Shown one piece after another: positions 19,911 through 34,082 of a DNA stretch of 34,082 nucleotides. The notes under the pieces were generated by a model. The model was given only the letters and a program-made list of their open reading frames with translations, was not told the DNA's origin and searched no databases. Origin of the DNA: Catenaria anguillulae PL171 (Eukaryota; Blastocladiomycota; Blastocladiomycetes; Blastocladiales; Catenariaceae); NCBI GenBank assembly GCA_002102555.1, contig MCFL01000260.1, positions 1-34,082 of the forward strand. The letters run 5' to 3'. How positions within the stretch are numbered: the stretch's first letter is position 1; each line of letters opens with the position of its first letter. The position numbers and the translations under genes are program-made.

Positions 19911-20090
19911 GACCGCTCAAACAACAAATGCACTGCCGAAAAAGGAGAAACAGTCTCGGAGGCATGATCTTGTTTTGGAAAAGTTTCGGAGGCACGACAT
20001 GTTTTGATTTAGTCTCGGAAGCACGACCTTTTGCTTAACCATATAAACTCACACACAAAAAATGCAAAAGAAAAAAAAAAGAATTCCACA

Positions 20091-20240
20091 CAACCTACCT
20101 ATACCTAATACCTAACCTATACCTAACCAACCTAACCAACCTAAACCAACCTAACCACCTAAACTGACGTATACCTAATACCTAACCTAAGCTGACCTAA
20201 ACCTAATACCTAACCAAACCTAAACCGACGTATACCTAAA
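20091..20240. repeat. Degenerate ACCTAA/ACCTAATACCTAACC tract
   Basis: About 150 bp built from irregular CCTAA, CCTAACC and CCTATACC units, with the segment GACGTATACCTAA occurring twice (20166 and 20228). It resembles degenerate TTAGG-type telomeric sequence but is too irregular to call an interstitial telomere. Confidence 0.7.
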
Positions 20241-20358
20241 CGCTCCAGCTTGGGCTCTATCGAGCCCAAGCCTTCTGACCAAGTACTTTCGTCTCGCTTC
20301 GCTCGACAGCAACCTAACCGCTCCAGCTTGGGCTCTGGCGAGCCCAAGCTTCCTGACC
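20241..20358. repeat. Two copies of a 40-bp unit with a perfect hairpin
   Basis: CGCTCCAGCTTGGGCTC at 20241 and 20319 is each followed by a 4-nt loop (TATC or TGGC) and GAGCCCAAGC, giving 10-11 bp perfect stems. The copies are direct repeats about 78 bp apart. The function is unknown. Confidence 0.85.
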
Positions 20359-20563
20359 GAGTTGCGACTGCATCTCCTTCATGTTCGGTCATTCATGTTT
20401 ACTAACAATAAGATGCAAACCACAGAGGATAAGGAAAATGTGTGCTTGTGCAAAAGGATCTGCATGCGATTGACGCGTTTCGGAACAAAGGTCGTGCTTC
20501 CGAGACATTTCCAAAACAAGATCGTGCCTCTGAGACTTTTTCTCGCCGAAAAAGTCATAAATA

Positions 20564-21079
20564 GAGAAGTGGGTGAAGATTGCCTGGGTAAAATGGGTTG
20601 GTCTGTGATCGCTTGTTATTCCAGTTCAAGAATTTTTTAGGCAGTGCATTTTTGTTCGAGCAGCAGCGGGCCTACACGGGCATGGCGGGCAAGTGGGGAA
20701 GCCAATGGTGTGCACCGGCCGTGTCCCACCGAAGTACGTGAGACTCTATGAATTAGCTGCATATGAACCTATACCCGCCCACTCACAACGTTGATAGAGT
20801 CAACCTATCATGATGGAATAGCCCGCGATCTGTGATCAACAGGGTCCAAGTATTGGTCCAAGCAAAACTGGACCGCAATGTTTTGCCACGATCAGGCTGT
20901 TCAGGCAATATTTTTTGGTTTCTGTGAAAATGATCAGATCGCTTCTAAGTGCACATAGGCCAAACCCCATTTTGCCAGGGCAATCTCCACCCACTTCTCT
21001 AATATGCATGGCATAAACCGGAAAACCAGCGATCACAGATCAACCCATTTTGCCCCACAGGCAATCTTCACCCACTTCC
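20564..21079. repeat. Three-copy short repeat (inverted and direct)
   Basis: A unit containing CAATCTTCACCCACTTC and CCCATTTTGCC occurs at 20564-20612 (minus orientation), 20965-21000 (plus) and 21029-21079 (plus). The first and last also share GCGATCACAGA(T/C)CAACCCATTTT. It could be another small inverted-repeat element overlapping the one to its left. Confidence 0.75.
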
Positions 21080-23473
21080 TTAACATTGACATGCACCGTT
21101 AACCATGAATGAACTTCAAGAGCTGAACTGCGCGCCTAGTAAGAGCAAGGAGGAAAAGCATGGGCGAATTGATGGCTCAGCTGGGGAGAATGATGTCACC
21201 ACGACATATGAAGCAACATGTTTCATGACGGTAAGTCAGAGATGCAGGATCTGACATTTTTCAAGTTGATGAACTTGATGCGCATTTCTCATGGTGCTCA
21301 AGCAATGATTGACGAAACGCTGCATGGTATTTAAAAGCCGGCCATCCGATCGAGCATCAAGCCTGTCGATCACCACGAGTCGGCACCGCCAACACCAGAC
21401 CTGCTTGGACCAACAAACTTTCAAATCTCTCGTAACCACCAGATAGTCTCATCTATGCATTGCCGTTCATAAATACCAGGAGCCTTGTCATGATAGGCTT
21501 CCTGCCACAGAATGGCGGCGCTTCCGAGCGAAAGCTTCCATTCCAGTTTCGTGGCCTCAGGCAACTGAGTCTGTCACACCGACGGGCGCATCTCCCCAAC
21601 CTGGCCCAGCGGGCTGTGCTTGCTGCAACCCACGATGTATGACCAACGCATGCAGGTGAATCGTCCCTCGACACGATACACGGCATTTGGTACGACATTC
21701 AGAGTTCGACTGGCCGCGTTCTCATATGCCAGAGCCAGCGACATCGCGTGACCCCAGGCTGGAGATCAGGATGAAGCACACTTACCTCGCATTTGGCACA
21801 TTGAAAATCGCTGTTATTGTCATCGCCGTGCGGGAACATGGTTCGCTTTGTTGTGCGGTCATGTTGCCCGACAGTGACTCAGCGTTCTGCTGAGGTTCTC
21901 GTTGCTCCCCTATTGTTTTCCAAGTTCTCCGGGGTCTGCAGCATTGTTTCGGCGCTCCACACGGCGTCACCAACACCCTCGGACAGTCTTGTGTTGGATG
22001 GCGAGGACGATCGGATGAAGTGCGATCTGGCAGCTTGTCGGCTTGTTGGTTTGCCTTGGATGTTGGAAGATGGTTGGGCTGCGAGGTCAACCGAGCTGTT
22101 GTGATTGGGAAGTGCTTGTGTCGATGATATTGATCCATTTGTGTGCAGCTGGTAGAAAATAAAGCCGAGTTTTTCAGGCATCCTGAGTTCTGGGATCTTG
22201 GGCGTGAGCCGTTGTGGCCAAGCAGAGACAGCAGGTACTTATGCTGTTGGGTGAGTGGGTCACACCAACCTCGGCCATACTTCACAACGGGCATGGATGG
22301 TATCAGGGGTCCTAAGAGGATGATATGTGCGTGGTTGGCATGTGGATGTCTGACGGCCATGACGGCCACGAGGCCAATGGTTCTGGTACTATGATAGAGT
22401 AAATCTTAATCGTCGATGAGTCGTGGACAAAGATTTTCAACGTCCAGCTGATTGATTGTGATGTTTGGGTTTGTGTCGCGAGTGCTTTGGCTCAATTTTT
22501 CGTCAACCACTCTCTATCACTGCGGGTCCAAAGTACCAGCAATCATTCCTCACTGCCATGGGTATGTCATTTCGCACGCACGGATATCGCCCCATATCCC
22601 TTGTCGTCGCGGGCGTGCTGCTCGGTTGCGTTTCAGGTTGGGGTGGCCATTGGAGGTTGACAGCGGGGAGCAAGCACATGAGCAGCAACCGCGGCCGAGC
22701 AAGGACCCGAATGGGCTAGCGCCCCCAAGAATGAGACAATCTACAAGGCCATGTATCTGCCAAGTGTCACTCCTGACACCACGCACGCCGCGCAATCCGC
22801 TCCCCGGCCTCGCTCCTACCGCCCGCCCATGCCCGCCGCCCTTTGCCTTGGTGATCATACCGCCGTCGTCACAACCCGGCTGGCGGCACGGCTCGCCTGC
22901 CTCGGAGAGCTTGACTGCCTCTCTGCAACGCATTATCCCCCATGACCGGAGTTGGGCTCCCCAGACCGTGCCCCCAAGCCAAGCTCGCTGGCCCACCGCG
23001 CAACTTGTCGACTGTGACCTTGTGCTCATGGACTTAATCGCCGCAAAACTGCCGTCTTCGTGTCTTCAGCTCAGCGTCCGGCACTTTTTGCTTTACGGGT
23101 CAGGGCGCTTATGCCTTTGTCGCTGTGGGCACCCGGTTGCTCGACTGACGGACGGATGACCGTCTCGCCTCCCCCCCCCCCCCCCCCCCCACTCTCACCT
23201 CCCCTTTTGCGCTCGAGTTCCGCTCATACTGTATCGTGTTTCTGACCTGTCCGTGACCGCCACACGCCGGCCACAGATTTTCCGGATATTCCAGCAAGTG
23301 ACCTCGACCTTGGGCCTCGTCGGTCTGCCCGTCAGCGCCGCCCAGCGGCAAGTTACGCAGTCGTTGTATGTTCACATGTCCGCACTCATTGATGGCGTCG
23401 CCACCCAAACTCAGTACCGTGATGCGCATTATTCGCCTTCCAGGATTCGGAGAGCGACACAGAGCCGTCCAAC
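21080..23473. other. Intergenic region without a supported gene
   Basis: A C-run (about 20 C from 23171) lies near the CHD1 start. Open frames on either strand are short or compositionally odd, and no recognised domain or element end is visible. The last few hundred bases must contain the CHD1 promoter, but no clear TATA or initiator is evident. Confidence 0.5.
21453..22369 (-). other. Possible degenerate coding stretch, unrecognised
   Basis: The minus strand has two consecutive open stretches (22369-21782 and 21698-21453). Protein-like features such as a CAKC Cys pair (near 21785) and several Cys/His-rich segments appear in changing frames. No family is recognised. It could be an old transposon gene or chance. 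Confidence 0.2.
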
Positions 23474-28870
<5,397 letters not shown>

Positions 28871-29164
28871 TTCGGAGCTGTTTTGCTTGTATTTGTGAAT
28901 GTGCAGTAGGCGTTGATGGTAATCCATCATGTGTATAATTGTTTAGTCTTCCAGCAGAGTCACATATGCATTCGGATTTATTGTTGTCCTTTCCTGTTGA
29001 GATGGCATTTTGGTGAGGCATTGATCTCGTTTATCCAGGCACAAGCACCCGTCTGCACGTGATCGTCGTCGTGAAAAGGAAGGCATAGGAACTCGCGACT
29101 TTCTCTCTCCCAGTTCTGTTGTAATAAAACGTATGATACGATGAAAAAGAGTTAAGGAAAAAAA
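28871..29164. other. Intergenic, CHD1 3' region
   Basis: No coding signal. AATAAA at 29123-29128 could serve as the CHD1 polyadenylation signal. The next gene may start at ATG 29165. Confidence 0.5.
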
Positions 29165-31299
29165 ATGGAAAGTCAAACAGAAATCCTTCATCACCTCCGT
29201 GGCCATTCTATCGGCTTTGACCCGGCGAAGCTTCTCGCGTATGTCGAGTTTCCGTTGGACAAGTTTGAAGCAGTCATTCATCTGCATTCACCAGCACGCA
29301 ATGTATGCATTGTTCACACAGTCAACGGCATCAATGATTCACGTCGTGCTAATGAATCGAATCTCCATTCATATCGTTGCGTAGGCCGTACTCATTGGGC
29401 AAGACTTGTCAAAGGATCCCGATTATGACCTTGTCAAACGAAACCCGGTCTTGTACACCCAACTGCGCCGAATGGCGGCTGCCCTCGCCATTCAGGCAAA
29501 CTGGAAAACCCATCGCGCTCAACACAAGTATACCCACGTTCGATTCGGTAAAGTGAGCCTTGCGACGCCCGAGGGCTCGACTGATGGAGAGGGTCCTGAA
29601 TTCGATAACCGAGCACCACCACTGAGTGATGTTGCAGACAACACTACAATTGAGTGCCAAGTTAACGTCAAAGTCGGCAGCACTGAGCAAGGGCATTTCA
29701 CAGATTGAACGAACATTTGGCTCCAATGCGGCCTCCCATGAAGAATTCTTAGCTCAGCTCCAAATCCAAGAGTGCATGCTCGAAAAGTACACTCGCTTTT
29801 GCATTCTGTGCGAATCGCTTGGTCGGGTTCCACCATTCTACGACGAGTTTTGTGCGCATAAGATTCAAGCGACGTGGCACTGTTATCGAGCGCGAAAGGC
29901 TCTAAAAGCAACGCTTGAATCGTTTGCCGACGCCCGCGCCAGAGGCGCCAAGGCAACAAATTACCTCGCTCGAGAGCACGAACGCTACAGTGTGGCGCTG
30001 TTGCGGAAGAACCGGGATGTCGCTGCAAGCAGGATTCAGCGAATGTGGAGGAGGTTTTGGGTGCTTATTCTCTCTGCTGCTATGTTTGACGCCATTCTGT
30101 ATTCTATTCTTTGCAGGGCCATTGCTGACCAGACTTTGCATCATTCAGTATCGCAAAGTCTTCTTGTTCTTGAGGGACCTAATTCGCGCCCGAGAAACAT
30201 CAGATTGTCGCGCCATCCTCAAAGTCATCAATCCGCGAGAGTCTCAACTGGTCGATACGGCGGCAGGAGTTCACATTCGTTTTCGCCTGGGAGGGGTCTG
30301 TGATGTTTTCAGAACGATATTGCTCGGCGGTCTTTGACGTAAGGAGCTTTTTGAATGTAGCCCGACTTCCCACCAACATTGTACTACAAGGTGTTTGTGC
30401 ACCGTCCAACAATCGACATTGGTTCGTTTGCACCGAGAAACTACGTGAATCCATGCGACCCCCGGAAGGAGAAGTGCTACCGCCGCTTCGAAAACAATGG
30501 CTGGCGGCCAGCATTGCAGCAATCCGAGGTATGTGCCTTGGTTTGCGCACATTGCGAAGTAGATTGCGATGGGACGACTGATAACAATTGCTGTAAAATC
30601 GCCTAGCCTTACGAGATTTTCAACGACGCGGTGTATCTGAAGTCCACGAGTGTCCGCATTCACTACCCGCCATTGCCAAAACAACGGCGCGAGGAAAAGG
30701 AGAAGCTCAAAAAGCAAAAACGTGTCGAATGGATGCGTAAACTGTACCAACTCAACTTGCTTAATGTGAGCAATTCGGAGGGCGTAGCAGACGCGACCTC
30801 GCGGTCTGGCCAGCTCACCAGACACGACTCTATCACCTTTGGCGAAGAGGATGGTCCCGATGACGTGCTAGTTTGGTGGGCGAGTGCATTGGATTTCGAG
30901 CAGTACTCGAAGGACTGGGCTGTTTTGGCGACGGCCGCGACATTTGAGACCCAAAAGCAAGGGCGCAAATTAGCAGGGCAACCCATCACGGATGAGCTTG
31001 GGAGACTCTTGGGAAGAATCTCACCAAGCATGTTTGGTGAAGAGGACGATGATCAAGAAGAATTCGGGGCTGGGCTGTTGTCGACGGCCAGCAGCAGAGC
31101 GTCCTCAGCAAAACATCGAGACATGGGACCTTTCGGTCGCACAGGTAGCCCCAGTGTACTCCTGCAATCGCCCGTGTTGCCCCTGATGTCCTCCCGGAGT
31201 CTGTTAGCATGTGAAGTGCATCCATCCTATTTCCTCCCACGTTTGGACGACATTCGTGGAAAGACAAGTTTGGGTTTGCCTTTCGTCGCAGAACAATAG
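29165..31299 (+). CDS. IQ-motif protein resembling C11orf65/MFI
   Basis: Three IQ-like calmodulin-binding segments (LAIQANWKTHRAQ at about 29480; HKIQATWHCYRARKAL at 29860; SRIQRMWRRFW ending at 30060) precede a conserved block. This reads INPRESQLVDTAAGVHIRFR, FPPTLYYKVFVHRP, RFENNGWRP, then KRVEWMRKLYQ and WWASALDFEQYSKDW, which I recall as the signature of the C11orf65 (mitochondrial fission factor interactor) family. Clear introns are 30061-30148, 30296-30360 and 30529-30606, all phase 0. The 5' end is less sure: ATG 29165 with a first intron 29303-29383 is plausible, and a frame change or a 45-nt intron at 29660-29704 is needed to join 29406-29660 to the main frame. Stop TAG 31297. The biochemical role is unknown. 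Confidence 0.65.
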
Positions 31300-31317
31300 A
31301 ACCCATGCGCTTTCACC

Positions 31318-32325
31318 ATGAATGGCATAATTGATCTCCGCACGTACAAGTACAGGAAACCGCTGGCACAACACCAAGGAAGAATTGCCTTTGTGGGAGC
31401 GCGAAGCAAGCGGCACTTGAGCAATCTATGTGAGACACTTGCTTCGAGGTCCAATCCTTCCACAGGCGTGCACAGTCGACTGGTGATAAAGGCGGTTCGC
31501 CTTGAAAACACGGCAAAGGTATCCAGCAAATCGTGGCCAGAGCGGGAGCTCGAAATTTTGCAATCCGTGTCCCACCGAAATGTCTGCCACTTGGTGGCTT
31601 GGGCGTGGGATTTCACTCATCACGTTTTGTACATTGGCACAACCTATGCGGATGCTGGTATTGATCTTTGCCAATAGTCGTCGACTCAACGACTACGTAA
31701 TTGACCTTTATTCACACACCACAGGTGATTTGCAAAGCTACCTCAAGCACAGGCGACAGCGCCCACTTAGCGACTTTTCGCTGCTCTCCATTACCCTTCA
31801 ACTTTGCGAAGCACTCGGATATCTCCATTCCGAAGGCCTCATCCATCGAGATGTGAAATCAAGCAACGTTTTCTTACAGCGAATTTATGATCAAGAGCCC
31901 GGCAGCGTTTGGGAAAGTTTCTGGTCGTCCTGGGTGATTTAGGTGAAGCGCGGGTCTTGTCCAATTCCAGCTCAGTTGCATCCAGTATGGTGGGTTCGCC
32001 GGCGTACTGGAGCCCCGAGTTGTGCGTGGGGGCCAAGTATCATCGAGCTGCGGATGTGTGGGCACTCGGCATCGTGCTCTATGAGAGCGCTACACTCACT
32101 CGGCCATTCCAAGGGCACTCGCTTGTGACATTGATGCAGAGCATAGTTCATGACAGACTAACATTCCCAAAGGACTGGGATCTTTCCATTGGGCGGCGAG
32201 CGATTGAGCCCATCATCAAGGGTGCATTATCAAGCATCAAACGGACCGGTGGACCATGCGCACGATTCTTCAGGTCCTTGTTGGGTTTAGGCGTTCTTCT
32301 AAGTACAGCGCAGCGCAGCAAGTGT
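31318..32325 (+). CDS. NEK-like Ser/Thr protein kinase
   Basis: Kinase fold in order: a weak or absent Gly-rich loop; the ATP-site Lys in LVIKAVRL (about 31483); alpha-C Glu in PERELEILQSVSHRNV; catalytic HRDVKSSNVFL (31846); metal-binding DLG in place of DFG (VVLGDLGEARVL, 31940); activation-loop end VGSPAYWSPELC (31990); ADVWALGIVLYE; and a C-lobe ending DRWTMRTILQVL. SPELC, WALG and VLYE are most like NEK-family kinases. Intron 31658-31724 (67 nt) joins YADAG to DLQSYLK. Two single-base frame changes are needed, near 31912 (in TTTGGGAAA) and 32240; the last places the stop at 32323-32325. The gene starts 18 nt after the stop of the MFI-like gene and in the same frame. Confidence 0.75.
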
Positions 32326-32441
32326 AATGTGAACATGAGGTTTCTCTTGCGTTGTAAACACACAAAATTGAGATGACTGAACTCTGGAAGCAAGATGAAA
32401 CGACCAGATGATACAAGGATGAATGTACAAACACTTGGTCC
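32326..32441. other. Convergent 3' intergenic spacer
   Basis: About 116 bp between the kinase stop (plus) and the UBR-type gene stop (minus). The 3' UTRs must overlap or be very short. No AATAAA is seen on either strand in the spacer. Confidence 0.5.
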
Positions 32442-34082
32442 TCACATGGTCTCCCACCCACCAGTATCATGGGACCCCTCCATCTTCCTCGCCAACAACG
32501 ACCCGGCATCCTGGCTGCACCACAATTTCTCTAATTCTCGATACCTGCCTGCATGCAACGTCATGGGCCGTCCCCTGCGATGTCCTAAATCTGGCTCGCC
32601 ATGCGCATCCAAGTACGGTAATGGTAATCCCCTTCTCCTCATGCAACAGCAACAGCGCGGCGCGATTCAAGTCCAAAAAGTAGCCTACGTCACCGCTGCA
32701 TTGCGCCATGTGCTGGGTGCACTCGCCGCGGCCAATTGCATCTGTGCAACAGAACGACTGCATGCACATGCGCGCCGCACACAACACGTGCACTCGCAGC
32801 GGTGCCGCATTGGTCACAGATAAAGTCCACGCGTCGGGCGAGAAGAACGTCAAGGCGCGGTGGGAGCGAAATCAGATGGTAGGACCAGTGGTAGTCGAGG
32901 AAGGCGCGCGCGGGTAGTGACGGACCGGACCACGGCTTTGGCGGCCATTGGACACCAAGCACGTGCGAAAGTTGCTCGTGCTCGGTTGAAAAGTCAATAT
33001 ACGGCGAAATGAAGAGGCTGGCTGTTGCAGCTGCACGAAGTAGCATGGCCTTGCGAAGGAAACGACGCACGCGGTCGGGTCCCTCTTGCTGATGCGCAAT
33101 GGACATTGCTGATGACAGATAAGCCGGCCACCGATCCTCGCCATCTCCGGCAGTTGCGACAGCAAACAGAGTCTTGATGACGAGCCAAGCAAATGGGTCT
33201 GTCGCCGGCAACTGGTGCACCTCCAACCCGTTCGCATGCTGCCACAGCGCCGCAGGCGCCGACGCTACAACATTCATGACCAACTGGCGCAAAAACGGCA
33301 GTATGGCGGGCAACCGCTGGACAATGAGCGGCGAGCCAGGTGTCCACGCAGGCACCAAATCTGTGCCGTCGCCTGACCCTGTTATCGATGGCCGATACGC
33401 AATCTCCAAGCACGCAAGCGTGTACACGAGGGTCGATAACAGCGGGTACTGCGCGTCGAGTTGCGGCGTCAGATTGGCGATGCGCCCTGGAACGCGGTCA
33501 TGATGACTGGCCGCCGGCTCGCGTTGCTCATGAGCGTCGGCCGGTGCGACAGCGGCGACTTGACCTTGAGCGTGACTTTGGATTCAAGCGCTGGGTTTCG
33601 ACACGCACTTGCGAGTTGCGGCACGAGAGCGGCAGTCACGAGCGGTGCGGGTGGGTCGCGGTGCCCGTGGAATGCGCGTCCGGACGCGAGGGCTTGCGCC
33701 TTGTGCGTTGGCTGGTGGATAAGAACGAGGGTGTTGCACAAAGTCTTGCACAATGGGCACAGGTACTCTTCAAACAGGGCCAGCTCTGGGTGGTTGCGCG
33801 AGCGTTGCGTTGCTTGGCGGGTCATGATGGTTTGCAAGTATGCGTCGAGGCAGTGTTTGTGTAGGACGTGGCCACATGCGTGAAGGTATAGGCCAGGGAG
33901 CGAGACGGAATCGCCCGGTTGAGAGCTTGACGGGGAAGCAGCAGCGGCCTTTTCGAGGCGCACCATGGAAGACAGTTCGACGCGGGCAGCGTATCCTGCG
34001 GGCTGCGATTCGTCGACAGGAAGTTGACAGACCAGGCATGTTAGTTGCGACGGGTTTCCTGGATCCTCGACCAGCTCGTCCT
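32442..34082 (-). CDS. UBR-type (N-recognin) E3 ubiquitin ligase, 3' part
   Basis: The minus-strand gene runs off the right edge, so only the C-terminal ~540 residues are visible. They carry the UBR1/UBR2-type RING: first Cys pair CLVC (34029-34038), CGHVLHKHCLDAY (about 33850-33880) and LCPLCKTLCN (33739-33765). A helical stretch (LVYTLACLEIAYRP) follows, then the C-terminal zinc-containing domain: LISLPPRLDVLL, CDQCG, QSFCC, GECTQH, then PYLDAHGEPD and RRGRPMTL, ending at TGA 32442. N-recognins bind N-degrons through an N-terminal UBR box, which lies outside the window, and transfer ubiquitin through the RING. Frame changes are needed near 33470, 32800 and 32620. The motifs are otherwise intact, so I take the gene as functional with sequence errors. 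Confidence 0.8.

Larger units (their letters stand above)
19924..20658. mobile_element. Inverted-repeat element (MITE-like), about 0.73 kb
   Basis: The left arm 19924-20033 (AAATGCACTGCCGAAAAAGG, then GTCTCGGAGGCATGATCTTG) is mirrored on the right by 20487-20555 (GGTCGTGCTTCCGAGAC ... AAACAAGATCGTGCCTC ... GCCGAAAAA) and by the outer end 20633-20653 (TTTTTTAGGCAGTGCATTTT). The right arm has about 77 extra bp (20556-20632) that match repeats at 20965-21079. No coding sequence. The centre holds an ACCTAA-rich tract and two hairpins. No target-site duplication is identified. Confidence 0.65.

Noticed and set aside
20091-20240. Interstitial telomere or former chromosome end
   Set aside because: The ACCTAA units are too irregular in spacing and sequence, and the tract lies inside an inverted-repeat element.
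20241-20358. Rho-independent terminators
   Set aside because: The hairpins lack T-tracts, the window is eukaryotic, and they sit in a repeat element away from genes.
22452-23159. A 235-codon plus-strand gene upstream of CHD1
   Set aside because: Composition is Pro/Arg-rich chance coding in GC-rich DNA. There is no recognisable domain, and competing frames exist on both strands.

Overview
This is eukaryotic nuclear DNA. Host genes have GT-AG introns of about 64-92 nt, and most of the first 21 kb is a pile of transposable elements. The host genes are a CHD1 chromatin remodeller, an IQ-motif protein resembling C11orf65/MFI, a NEK-like kinase and a UBR-type E3 ligase. Together they suggest an opisthokont. 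A flagellated early-diverging fungus or relative is my best guess, because MFI-like and NEK-like genes go with ciliated lineages, but I cannot name the species.

Region 1 (1-12.8 kb) is a graveyard of one LINE family. The family has ORF1 with a CCHC knuckle and coiled coil, and ORF2 with APE endonuclease, reverse transcriptase, RNase H and a CCHC tail; it resembles the Tad/I group. At least six copies in both orientations are present, beside a broken Ty3/Gypsy fragment at the left edge. Between 4.86 and 10.77 kb an old plus-strand copy is split by a minus-strand copy. That copy is split by a plus-strand copy, which is in turn split by a tRNA-derived SINE. Each step has its own target-site duplication (TSD; 15, 14 and 18 bp). 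Another minus-strand copy lies at 11.15-12.77 kb with an 18-bp TSD.

Region 2 (12.85-21.1 kb) holds DNA-transposon material. A foldback element has inverted arms of roughly 350 bp. An intron-containing MULE-like transposase gene lies on the minus strand, with GATATC motifs clustered at both ends of the element. Two nearly identical copies of a second tRNA-derived SINE sit in it in opposite orientation: one just after the stop codon, one inside the N-terminal coding region. A 0.7-kb inverted-repeat element carries an ACCTAA-rich tract and twin hairpins, and short repeats follow.

Region 3 (23.5-34.1 kb) is host gene space: CHD1 (plus), MFI-like (plus), NEK-like kinase (plus, 18 nt after the MFI-like stop and in the same frame) and the 3' part of a UBR-type E3 (minus, convergent with the kinase). 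CHD1, the kinase and the UBR gene keep their conserved motifs but carry many single-base frameshifts, often in homopolymer runs. This looks more like sequence error than decay. The older LINE copies do look decayed, with CpG replaced by TpG/CpA and CGA codons apparently turned into TGA.

All family assignments come from reading motifs by eye and from memory of the families. No alignment or database search was run.
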